A stretch of 64,000 nt of DNA from Torymus aiolomorphi (Eukaryota > Arthropoda > Insecta > Hymenoptera > Torymidae): NCBI GenBank assembly GCA_036365515.1, contig CM070877.1, positions 90,219,522-90,283,521 on the forward strand, in the 5' to 3' direction. A program made the position numbers and the translations under genes. Below the pieces are notes generated by a model. That model did no database searches, was not told where the DNA came from, and saw only the letters and a program-made list of their open reading frames with translations. The first letter of the stretch is position 1. Every line of letters begins with the position of its first letter. This document shows positions 55,951 through 64,000 of this stretch, in pieces.

Positions 55951-56842
55951 CAAGTAACCCTACGGAAGTGTCACTCACCGATTTACCTGAGACTTTGCAT
56001 ACGGCTTCTATATCGAAAAATATGAGACACGTATTTTTTTTTAGCTGCCCATAAAGAGTTTTAAGGTCGTAAATCACCAATCGTGAATTTTTATACGTGA
56101 AATGAGAATATATCATCAGTAAATCCATAACTTCGTAACCATTTTCGTGTTCCAAAAAAAATTTTTCTTTTTAGCACACCTATGAGACATGTTTTTTCTG
56201 ATACATTACACCTTATATTATAAGGAAAAAACGTTGTCCAATCGAAAACTTTTGGGTGAAATCCATATTTTGCTGAGGAAAATGAGCGATTTTTCCCGAA
56301 TCCACGTAATTCAATGATTTTTGATTATTTTTAGCGATTTTCAAATGCACGTAACTTGGCGCCGAATTGACCTATTTTAACGATTCTCATCTCAAATTAA
56401 AGCTCTTTTTTTACTGTAATCGTTTTTTGTGGAAAGTTTGTTGGCCACTTTCATAGCTTGCTATTGGTTAATCAACAAGGACCGCACTTTTCGTCCATTT
56501 TTCCCATGTTAAATTCCCATAAGAAAAATGAAATGCAGCAAAAAACTGGATGCACCCATAATTTCTTCTTATAATATAAGGTGTAATGTGCCAAAAAACG
56601 TGTCTCATAGGTGTGCTCGGAAAAGAAATTTTCGAACTCGAAAAGGGTCACAAAATTATGAATTTAGTAAATCCGATTTACTCATATACCATATAGCCCA
56701 ATAATAATAAACATCTTCAAGTTATTTTATCTATTCTACCAAATTGAATATGACACGTAAATTTTGGATAATATTAATGATTTTAGACTGATATGCGCCC
56801 CATAAAATCTATTTTAGGTACATGGTTACCCTTGTAGTCACA
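55944..56842. mobile_element. Long-TIR MITE truncating the protease gene
   Basis: About 56095-56222 and 56565-56700 are clear inverted repeats (CACACCTATGAGACA(T/C)GTTTTTT, TACACCTTATATTATAAG and complements). Weaker pairing seems to extend outward to 55944 and 56842 (CAAG.GTAACC-type ends). No ORF. Exact ends and target duplication are uncertain. Confidence 0.65.
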
Positions 56843-59184
56843 GGAGCCAATATATTAGCACCTTTTTTTTCCTTTTTCTTTTTTTATGTAAAATCCTGAA
56901 ATTTTTTGCATTGTTAGGTAGTATAAAAGACTTAAATTATAAATCGAATAGGACTTCTTATTAATCCATAATTGTTCATAATTGTTATAAACAAATACAC
57001 ACCAAAAAAAGTTGTTTCTTGATTTAATTCATAACTAAAACAGTTGAAGGAAAGATCATTTTCAATGTATTATTATTGGTAAGAGAAGTAAAGGCAGATT
57101 CTATAAACTATTGTTCTCATCACCAGAAGTTTGTGTTTATAGTAATGATAATGAAAAGATAATAATGGTAATAATTATTACGTGATGTACTACTTTATTT
57201 GATTAGTACTAGAAAGATATGACAAGTGAATATTTTTCTTATTCCAATGTTTTGCAGTTGAGCATTCGATTCAATAACGAATTATTACTACTATTGCAAT
57301 TAACATTTTTTTTAGATTAAATAATTGCATTCTAAGATTAGTAAAATCTATTATTCCTGAATCGTATATTATAAATTTATAACGTAATATAGACGATTGT
57401 TGTCCTACTCGTATTTGCACATATTTTTTAGTTTTCTTTAATTTCTTTACCAAACAAATAATTCACTTTCAATAAAAAGAAGTTCATTTAGTATTGCAAA
57501 ATTTTTGTTGAATAATAAAATAAAAACAATACCACATTTGATTTTTTTTTTATTCCTAAGCTTTTGAATGTGGGAGAGACCGGTGCTATAGTTAGAGCAC
57601 TTTCTACATTTTCTTTATTTATTTTTTTTGTAACACGGGTACATTTTAATTTAAAAATTATGCTAATAATATTAAAAATTTAAATATGCAAATAATACAA
57701 AGTGCTAAAATTATTAAATAATTAATCATTATAACCTAAATTACGTTTAAAAATAGATAATCATAATCTTTTCAAGAATCACTGGAAATTTTCTGGAATG
57801 TAAAATTTACTCCTGTATATGAGAAAATTTTCAAACTTCCGACTGAAAAATAAAACGAATATTCCTCGTTCCAATGTACATGACTAACATCGACAGTTTG
57901 ACAGGTTTTGACCTCTGTTACTCCAATCACGAGATATTAGCATTGGGCCCACCTACTCGTATGCCAACTTGCCTCGATCTCCCCTATGCATTAATAAAAA
58001 ATAGAGCAATTAATAGTTATTTAGATAAAATCGAAAGCAGTTACTTCAGTTGAGTTTACATGATTTTTTCAATAAAAACTATAGTGGTGCAATTATGTGG
58101 AATATAGAAACAGTGATAATTTGACAATTTGTTAAAGAAGTTTATCAAAGTTATTCAACAAAATTTTGTAATAGACGAGAAAGGTGAATAAAAGCTTTTT
58201 ATTATATTTATTACATATCTCATTTCGTTATTTATTTACTTTTATTGCTAAATAAATATATGAATGATTTAAGGGAACTAAAAATTGCGTAGTTTTAATA
58301 AATATAATTTTTGCATAGTAAAATCATAAAACAAAGAAAATTTAGAATTATTAGCATTCAATTTTAAGTTTAATAACGCAATTATAATAACGTAAATTTT
58401 TATAAATAAGAAAAATATAGATATTCTATATCGATATTGTATCGATATTGTACCAATATTGTATCAATATTTTCCGAATATTTAAAAATAACTATGTTTA
58501 ATAATTAAAGTTTCATCAAATTTTATCTAAAGGTAAATATCTTAATTTAAAAAAAATATTCTTCACGAACAAATTAATTTACTTAAAAAGGATCATCATT
58601 AATAAGATCAAAACGTTGCGCAAATAAAATGAATTTACTGTTATAAATCATTAACGTCTTATACATTTTTACATTTAATAACATCACGGCCGTCATAAGC
58701 TTCATTTTCAAAATTATTTCATTAAGGCGATGTGAACCTCAAAATCAACCCAATTTCATTATTTAATTAATAAACATTCGAACGTTTATTTGGAAAAACA
58801 ATTCTGTCAGGCGCTCCGTGTATGTAAATACTATGCTCAGATTTTTTTTTGTGCGATTCTATCAGCATTTCCATGAGATACGCTCGTTTTAAAACTGGCA
58901 AAATTCGAAGTATTACAGATCCCTACTTATCGACATTGCGGCTTTTATTTAATTAAATAAATTCTGAGTAGATTTTTGGAAAAACAGCTCTGTCAGGCGC
59001 TCCGTATATATAAATACTATACTTAATTTTTTTTTTTAGTAATTCTATTATTATTTGCAAAAGATATATATGTTCTAAAATTTGTCGGTAAGTACACATT
59101 ACCTTAAGGTAATTTGAAGAAATCAGTTATGAGTTGAGCGCCCTTGAGATAGACAAATGTAAAAATGTTTGTTTAATCACTCTC
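56843..59184. other. AT-rich non-coding stretch with a duplicated block
   Basis: No gene is seen. A TATCGATATTGTA-type short tandem occurs at 58425-58475. A block beginning TGGAAAAACA..TCTGTCAGGCGCTCCGT occurs at about 58790-58920 and again at about 58977-59100. The missing Polinton genes expected between protease and capsid are not recognisable here. Confidence 0.5.
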
Positions 59185-60093
59185 ATGAAAGGCTGGGTGT
59201 CACTCAATCCGATTCAGAGTTTTATCATTGAAAATGCGGGCTGAATCGATGTAGAAGAAACACAAAATATAATCGATGATGCTGGTTACTTTAATGTATC
59301 GATTCTATTGAGCCTAATTTTTGGCTTCGCAGAGAATTATCGTAAAATTGTAAATGCAAAGCATGAACTCGTTCTCATGAGATCGAGAAACAGCTGAAAG
59401 GCCGTTAAGCAAACAACTATAAGAGTATATAATGCAGAGGGTTACGAGGACTTTATTGTTGAAATAATTAGAATCGAATGGCTAATGCCATACGTAGTTG
59501 CATCGAACTCTAACAAAATTTGCTTACTCGATTTCGTCGGAAAAGATCGCCCCATTGTCATGAGTTTTCGCACGTGGGAATTGTACGAGTACCCACTACT
59601 TTCGATTACGTCGAGACAGGTATGGACCGTAAAGACATCAAATCATCTTGAAAAACCACGCTTCGTCGTCTTAGGTTTTCAAACTAATCGAGAAGATCGA
59701 AGAGCTGCAAATGCTAGCCAGTTTCATCATTGCAATCTTACAAATGTAAAACTCTTTCTCAATTCGCAGTCATATCCGTATGGTAATCTTAACCTCGATG
59801 TAAATCGTAATCAATTTGCTATGGTCTACGATATGTACGCTAATTTTCAAAATTTTTATTATGGCAAAGATTCAAAACCGATATTGAAAGAGGCGCAACA
59901 TCTTACTTACATACCACTGATAGTAATAGACTGCTCAAAACAAAACGAGTCCTTAAAAAGCGTCCCTATAGACATTCGTCTGGAATTTGAAGCAAAGGAA
60001 AATTTTCCTGCTGGAACTTCAACCTACTGCTTGATCTTGCACGATCGCATAGTTCAATACAGTTCCGTAAGTGGCGACGTGCAGAAACTTTGA
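59185..60093 (+). pseudogene. Polinton major capsid protein, C-terminal two-thirds
   Basis: A single frame from 59185 to TGA 60093 is interrupted by TGA at 59242 and 59395. Blocks include FGFAENYRKIVNAKHEL, RIEWLMPYV, PIVMSFRTWELYEYPLL, VWTVKTSNHLEKPRFVVLGF, LFLNSQSYPYGNLNLDVNRN and FPAGTSTYCLILHDRIV. These are typical of the double-jelly-roll-type major capsid protein of Maverick/Polinton elements. The N-terminal portion is missing or too decayed to follow upstream of 59185. No active capsid could be made from this copy. Confidence 0.85.
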
Positions 60094-60169
60094 TAAGTAT
60101 ATAAGGTGAGCGAGCCTCCAACCCCTTCTCATTCGTCATTTGGAATTCGAAGCGAAATTTTGTACAGCC

Positions 60170-60702
60170 ATGGACTACGCAGTGGATATGCAGGGCTTTA
60201 AAAAGCTTGGCAATGATTTCGTTCTAAAAGAGTTAACTTTCGTGTCTCTCAACGACGATGACGTACCTGTAGTGCACCTCTTCCAACCACCGTCATTTTA
60301 CCTCTTCAAATACTGACAAACAGTCAAGTATAAACGTGAAAATTTGTGGTTAGAACTTTACTATCATGGACTATCGTGGAATAGTGGTGATTCTGACTAT
60401 ACTGAAATTGGAAAAATTCTTCAAGATGCATTCAAATATTCTAACAAAATTTTCGTCATTGATGAAATAAAAAAGTGTGGTTAGAACGTTTTAACTTTAA
60501 TGTTACTGATATCACTGAAATGGGCTATCCATATTTCGACTATCCAAGATCAGTGACTATATGTACTAACCATAACGGGACGTATAAAACTACTTGTGCT
60601 CTGTACAATGTGAAACGTATGAAACAGTTTTATCGGAACGACTCCAACATGGAGTGGGAGGACGTTATGGATTGGAAAGACGTTTCATCTGACGAAGAAT
60701 AA
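60170..60702 (+). pseudogene. Polinton conserved ORF downstream of capsid (unknown function)
   Basis: ATG 60170 (MDYAVDMQGFKK). TGA at 60314, then WLELYYHGLSWNSGD, a frameshift near 60470, then WLERFNF, GYPYFDYPRSV, CTNHNGTYKTTCALYNVKRM and an acidic tail. The MDY-V-D-x-QGF start and the C-x-NH-n-CA-x-NV pattern occur in a short protein common in arthropod Polintons; I do not know its function. It follows the capsid gene by 76 bp in the same direction. Confidence 0.72.
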
Positions 60703-60798
60703 AAAAATTTGAAGGATAATGGAGGGTTTGATAGACAGGTAGAACTTCACAGGAGAGGAGCGAGGCGGGGCTCTTATCTACCTTCAAATTTTTTTAAT
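60703..60798. terminator. Hairpin with A/T tracts at the 3' end of the Polinton ORFs
   Basis: AAAAAATTTGAAGGATA (from 60703) and TATCTACCTTCAAATTTTTT (60776-60796) can pair around a GC-rich loop. This gives a T-rich end and an AATAAA nearby (60796). It could act as a transcription end for converging genes; function is inferred from form only. Confidence 0.4.
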
Positions 60799-60914
60799 AA
60801 AATTATCTAGTTTTATAGCTCGTCACTAGGTAGCTACAGCATACCTTGCAAGAAATTACTCAAAGCTTCAATTATAAAAAAAAAGTTGGTAACAGAAACT
60901 CTTCATTTATAATA

Positions 60915-61037
60915 ATGGGTCAAAACAGCTCAACCGTTGCTCCTTTCCAACAACTACAACAACAAAACAACGACAAAAGAAGTCGTCATGGAAAAAATGT
61001 AACGAAATATTTTCCACAAACACCCACTCTTTGCTAG
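60915..61037 (+). CDS. Small ORF with N-myristoylation-like start
   Basis: 40 codons beginning MGQNSSTVAPFQQLQQQNND. Gly2 and Ser6 fit the N-myristoylation pattern MGxxxS, and the remainder is Gln/Asn-rich then basic. Upstream in-frame codons exist from 60846. It may be a truncated Polinton membrane or penton-region protein or a chance ORF. No homologue is recognised. Confidence 0.25.
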   Translation: MGQNSSTVAPFQQLQQQNNDKRSRHGKNVTKYFPQTPTLC

Positions 61038-61169
61038 AGCAACAGGGTTACAAAAAGTTCTAAATGCTTACTAGTAGGCAAGCTATGGAGATTCCTGGAT
61101 CAAGCAGAATTCTAGATCAAACATATTCTTGATCAAAAGTATTCCAGATCACGATCATTGTGCATCAGG

Positions 61170-61290
61170 GGCATTTGGATCAGTGATCCAGAACCCCCCT
61201 TGATACAGAATCCCCACTGATCCAGAATCCCCATTGATCCAGAAGCCCCATTGATCCAGAATTCCCATTGATCGGGAATCCCCATAGCCT
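61170..61290. repeat. TGATCCAGAATCCCCAT minisatellite
   Basis: Six imperfect 17-19-bp units (TGATCCAGAA(T/G)(C/T)CCCAT variants), preceded by dispersed GATCAAG/GATCACGATC words from 61090. No gene. 61300-61600 is otherwise plain; the small frame at 61345-61536 is unsupported. Confidence 0.85.
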
Positions 61291-61599
61291 ATCTACTTAC
61301 CTCTTGTTCCTTCTGTATTTCGTTGTTCCTCGTATATATAAACCATGTTATTCTTGTTCTTTTTATCTATTCCTTTTATTGTGTACAGCCCATTAGGCCG
61401 CATTATGCGAGAGTATACATTAGCAGTAGCAGAAAGTAAAGTGGCATTAGCAGTAAAGATGCAACTGTACTTTATACCTATATACCCGAAAATACTTGCA
61501 GGCAATGGAAAGAAAGATCCAATTTTTCAGGTATAAAGTTGTTTATAATATAGATTTGAAAAAATAATGACTATTCATTATACTAATAGTATATTACGA

Positions 61600-61706
61600 T
61601 ACGTAGGCCGGAAATTGGATTTCCGGGCCGTGCGTGGTATGACGCCCGAGGCGAAGCCGAGGGCGTCATGACGCACGGCCAGGGCATCCAATTTCCTGTC
61701 CAAGTA
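61600..61706. repeat. Long GC-rich hairpin with GCGAAGC at its apex
   Basis: A ~40-45-bp imperfect stem: GGCCG..AAATTGGAT..CC.GGCCGTGCGT..ATGACGCCC pairs with its complement, around CGAGGCGAAGCCGAG (GCGAAGC at 61651-61657). It sits in AT-rich DNA. Confidence 0.8.
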
Positions 61707-61953
61707 TTGTATACTATTTTTCTTACTCCCCGGACGAAAGTACGTTCTGTAATTGTTAAATAATTGATAAAATTGCGTTGTCATCTGCTAGCTGTGTTTG
61801 AGTGTTAGTTTTTCTTACGGCCCTCTCGATAGTACTACCTCTGTCAGCTGCTTTGGGTAGCTCGGTCGATATTACCGACTGTTTTTTTTTCGGCCCGGCG
61901 TGGAGAGCTGGTTTTTTGGCCGTCTGCTACTTTCGCTGTTACACAGATGGTTT

Positions 61954-62017
61954 GATGCCCGCCCGATATTTGCAAGACCGAGGCGAAGCCGAGGTTTTGC
62001 TGGTCTGGGCGGGCATC
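61954..62017. repeat. Second GC-rich hairpin with the same loop
   Basis: GATGCCCGCCC (61954-61964) pairs with GGGCGGGCATC (62007-62017); an inner stem GCAAGACC/GGTTTTGC-like follows, with loop CGAGGCGAAGCCGAG (GCGAAGC at 61983-61989). Together with the 61.6-kb hairpin it appears to lie within a small element whose ends (TTTTTCTTACTC.CC near 61716 and GGGCGAGTAAGAAAAA near 62484) are inverted. Confidence 0.75.
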
Positions 62018-62032
62018 AGAAACACAATCATT

Positions 62033-62360
62033 AAAAAAAGACAACACCACTTTTTATTTCAACTAACTCTTTTTTCTCGTCACACGTGTACTTTCCTCTG
62101 TCTATTTCGTACGTGTCTAACCTTCACACCACACAAACATATTTTCCTCGGACGCTTCCGTTCGTACGTTTACTTAATTGTTTCTACACGACTCGAAAGT
62201 ACGTGTAGGAAACAAGAGGAAAAAACAATGACCACGATCAAACAACACCACTTTTTATTTCATTTAACTCTTTTTTCTCGTCACTCGTGCACTTTCCTCT
62301 GTTTATTTCGTACGTGTCTAATCTTCACACCGCACAAACATCTTTCGTCGGACATGTGCG
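62033..62360. repeat. Direct duplication of a ~125-bp block
   Basis: CAACACCACTTTTTATTTCA...TTCGTACGTGTCTAA...TTCACACC.CACAAACAT occurs at about 62042-62160 and 62244-62360, offset about 202 bp. The plus-strand frame over it (Phe/Arg/His-rich) is not a recognised protein. 62361-62565 is mixed-composition DNA without a gene. Confidence 0.8.
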
Positions 62361-62565
62361 CGGGCGCTCAGCGCTGCGGGTCAGGAAATTTCGGCAACCA
62401 AACAGAGCGCGCGGTTGGTCTAAAATAGGATGCGAAAGTTTCTCTTTCGACCCGGAGATGCGGGCCGGAAGTACGTACTTTCGGGTGGGCGAGTAAGAAA
62501 AATCTATTTTTTCAAGCTTTAAGGGGATGCCTTATACCGACAGAGTTGTATGCCGTACCGACTAC

Positions 62566-62897
62566 AATGTTTTTAATTAAATATTAGTTGTTATAAGTTT
62601 TTTCTTTAACTTTATGTGTGGACGCACAAAGGTGAACTTATTCTCTAATTCTTGGTAAAATTTCAGATAAATCTATTGGAAAATAAAGACGAAATATGAA
62701 AAATCGCAACGTTGCATATTATCATATCAACCCCAAAATACGACATTTTGCGGTTTTTCAAATTTCGTCTTTATTTTTCAATAGATTTATTTGAAATTTT
62801 ACCGAAAATTAGATAATAAGTTTGCCTTTATGCATTCATACTTAGAATTAAAGAAAAAGCTTATAACAATTAATATTTAATTAAAAACATTGATAAA
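62566..62897. mobile_element. Foldback hairpin element with ~155-bp arms
   Basis: 62566-62720 pairs with 62743-62897 (TTTTTAATTAAATATTA outer ends; AATAAAGACGAAAT near the centre). It has only a ~20-bp loop and no coding capacity. No convincing target duplication was read. Confidence 0.82.
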
Positions 62898-63314
62898 TAT
62901 AATTTTTTCCCACTGTCCTTGAAATAACTTAGTTTGACGAGCCGTATTTGGTAAAAAAAATGCCATGTTGTAAAGAAAATTAGAAATTATAGTTGACCTG
63001 TTTCGAGGTTTAAAAAAACATATAGAAGGGGTGAGCTACCCCTATTTAGTTACTTATCTTTTAGTGGTTAAAAATTAATCACAACATTCCTTTGGATTTT
63101 TAATTTTGTAATGCTTATTTTGACTCATATTTACTATTAAAAGTTAAAAAAAATAAAAAATATTTTAATTTTAGTGCGGGTAGCTACCCGTATTAACATT
63201 ATTAATACTAGATTATGACCGAAAACTTTTTTTCATTTTTATTAATTTGTACAACGTGATGATTTGTCAATGTAACATATATAAATATTACAGAAATTGG
63301 TGAATTTGCAAATT
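62898..63314. other. AT-rich spacer
   Basis: No gene. A near-repeat of GGGTAGCTACCCGTATT-like or GAGCTACCCCTATT-like words occurs at about 63030 and 63178. Confidence 0.45.
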
Positions 63315-63990
63315 TTATTCAATATACTTTTGACAATAATGACAATAATGATAATCTGTGAAAAATTTTTTAAAACATAATAGCTTTCTACACCATGCAC
63401 ATCGTATGACTGCAATTCCTCCACATATGTGGCTAATTGGTTCCTCTTGAGTATGGAAAAAGAAATCTACTGGATTTCGATGTCTTGGAGGTTTTTTCGT
63501 TAGGTATCCACTTTTATACCAGGCATATTGAAAAACATTTTGTAATCTTGGTGAAGAAAATTGATTATGGGTTAGAGATTGTAGTTTGATTAATATTATT
63601 TCTCTCGTGTAATTTAGCATCATAATTCATAAGAAGTGTTATATGGGTTAGAGATTGTAGTTTGATTAATATTATTTCTCTCGTGTAATTTAGCATCATA
63701 ATTCATAAGAAGTGTTATGTCTGATAATTTTCTTATAAGCTTTTCCATAATCGAAATCCATATACATCAAGAGACTGTATCTGATCAGTTGTGCCTTTTG
63801 GAATCGTTTTCAAAATAAGATTTGGCTCTTTCGGTAAAGCTTCTTTTACAGCGTTTTCACACTGTCCACTCCATGAATCTAATGGCAGTATAGGTGAATT
63901 CCCACTGTGAATCAAAAATACATTTTGAATCCAAATTTGAAATAGTTTCTTGGATAATTTACCGGACGCTGATGCTTCTACATACATACT
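63315..63990 (-). pseudogene. pogo/Tigger-like transposase, C-terminal fragment
   Basis: Minus strand, entering from beyond the window end: MYVEASASGKLSKKLFQ...PLDSWSGQ (position of the second catalytic Asp), KTIPKGTTDQIQSLDVYGFR (the P-x-T-T-x-x-QPLD block of the DDE_1 family). After a 76-bp tandem duplication that shifts the frame come IIKLQSLTHNQFSSPR, YAWYKSGYL and a Cys/His-rich end (ICGGIAVIRCAWCRKLLC...YHYCHYC) that may bind zinc. Truncated at the window edge, so the N-terminal DNA-binding part is unseen. Confidence 0.68.
63567..63718. repeat. Perfect 76-bp tandem duplication
   Basis: 63567-63642 and 63643-63718 are identical. 76 is not a multiple of three, so the duplication breaks the minus-strand transposase frame. 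Confidence 0.95.
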
Positions 63991-64000
63991 TTTTTTTTTT

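Larger units (their letters stand above)
43330..60800. mobile_element. Decayed Maverick/Polinton (adintovirus-like) element, interrupted
   Basis: Gene fragments characteristic of this class occur in a plausible order: integrase, fibre-like protein and a conserved ORF (minus), packaging ATPase (minus), then PLA2 protein, protease, major capsid protein and a conserved ORF (plus). Several later insertions separate them. I found no protein-primed DNA polymerase and could not define the terminal repeats, so the outer borders are approximate. Every gene carries stops, frameshifts or truncation. Such elements are virus-like self-synthesising transposons; this copy is a fossil. Confidence 0.82.

Overview
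The window is AT-rich eukaryotic DNA dominated by decayed, nested transposable elements. Long (CT)n, (CA)n, (TA)n and (GT)n microsatellites, piggyBac, Tc1/mariner, gypsy, copia, LINE and Maverick/Polinton relics, and the absence of operons or tRNA clusters point to an arthropod, most probably an insect. A hymenopteran is a guess from the style of the LINE and Polinton proteins. No intact host protein-coding gene is supported. The only candidate host-gene remnant is a degenerate RING-finger exon near 12.4 kb.

Layout, 0-27 kb: a piggyBac-like transposase pseudogene (0.47-1.86 kb, minus); a 106-unit CT microsatellite; a hairpin element (3.9-4.2 kb); and a long foldback element (6.2-7.5 kb) whose ~375-bp inverted arms each carry a hammerhead-ribozyme-like core. 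The foldback's internal segment is also present, inverted, at 4.5-5.0 kb. From 11.7 to 22 kb a dispersed non-coding repeat occurs four times, next to the RING-like exon and a three-unit 405-bp tandem array. At 14.8-18.6 kb are two broken copies of an uncharacterised transposon protein ('family A'), one rearranged around a 362-bp palindrome. At 22.3-25.7 kb lies a 3.4-kb DNA transposon ('B1') with ~520-bp terminal inverted repeats, a 7 x 25-bp internal array and a DDE-like protein interrupted by two TGA codons.

27-42 kb is one minus-strand non-LTR retrotransposon split by two later insertions. The first is a Tc1/mariner-type element with ~360-bp inverted repeats and a 10 x 38-bp minisatellite (30.15-33.31 kb). 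The second is a gypsy-type LTR retrotransposon (35.35-42.09 kb) with 4-bp target duplications, a tRNA-Lys-type primer-binding site, gag, pol and a third ORF in the env position.

43-61 kb holds scattered, inactivated genes of a Maverick/Polinton (adintovirus-like) element: chromodomain integrase, a fibre-like coiled-coil protein, a conserved structural-region ORF, packaging ATPase, PLA2 protein, adenain-type protease, major capsid protein and another conserved ORF. No polymerase B was seen. The block is broken by a second family-B transposon ('B2'), which itself contains a complete copia element (227-bp LTRs, AAAAG target duplication). It also holds two copies of a foldback MITE inserted at TTAA, another long-TIR MITE, and an array of CGTGTGTGCACG motifs with alternating spacing. 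The last 3 kb contain GC-rich hairpins with a GCGAAGC loop, a foldback hairpin, and a pogo/Tigger-like transposase fragment broken by a perfect 76-bp tandem duplication and running off the end.

Insertion order can partly be read: LINE before mariner and gypsy; Polinton before the TTAA MITEs; B2 before copia. Superfamily names rest on motif recognition only; no database search was possible.
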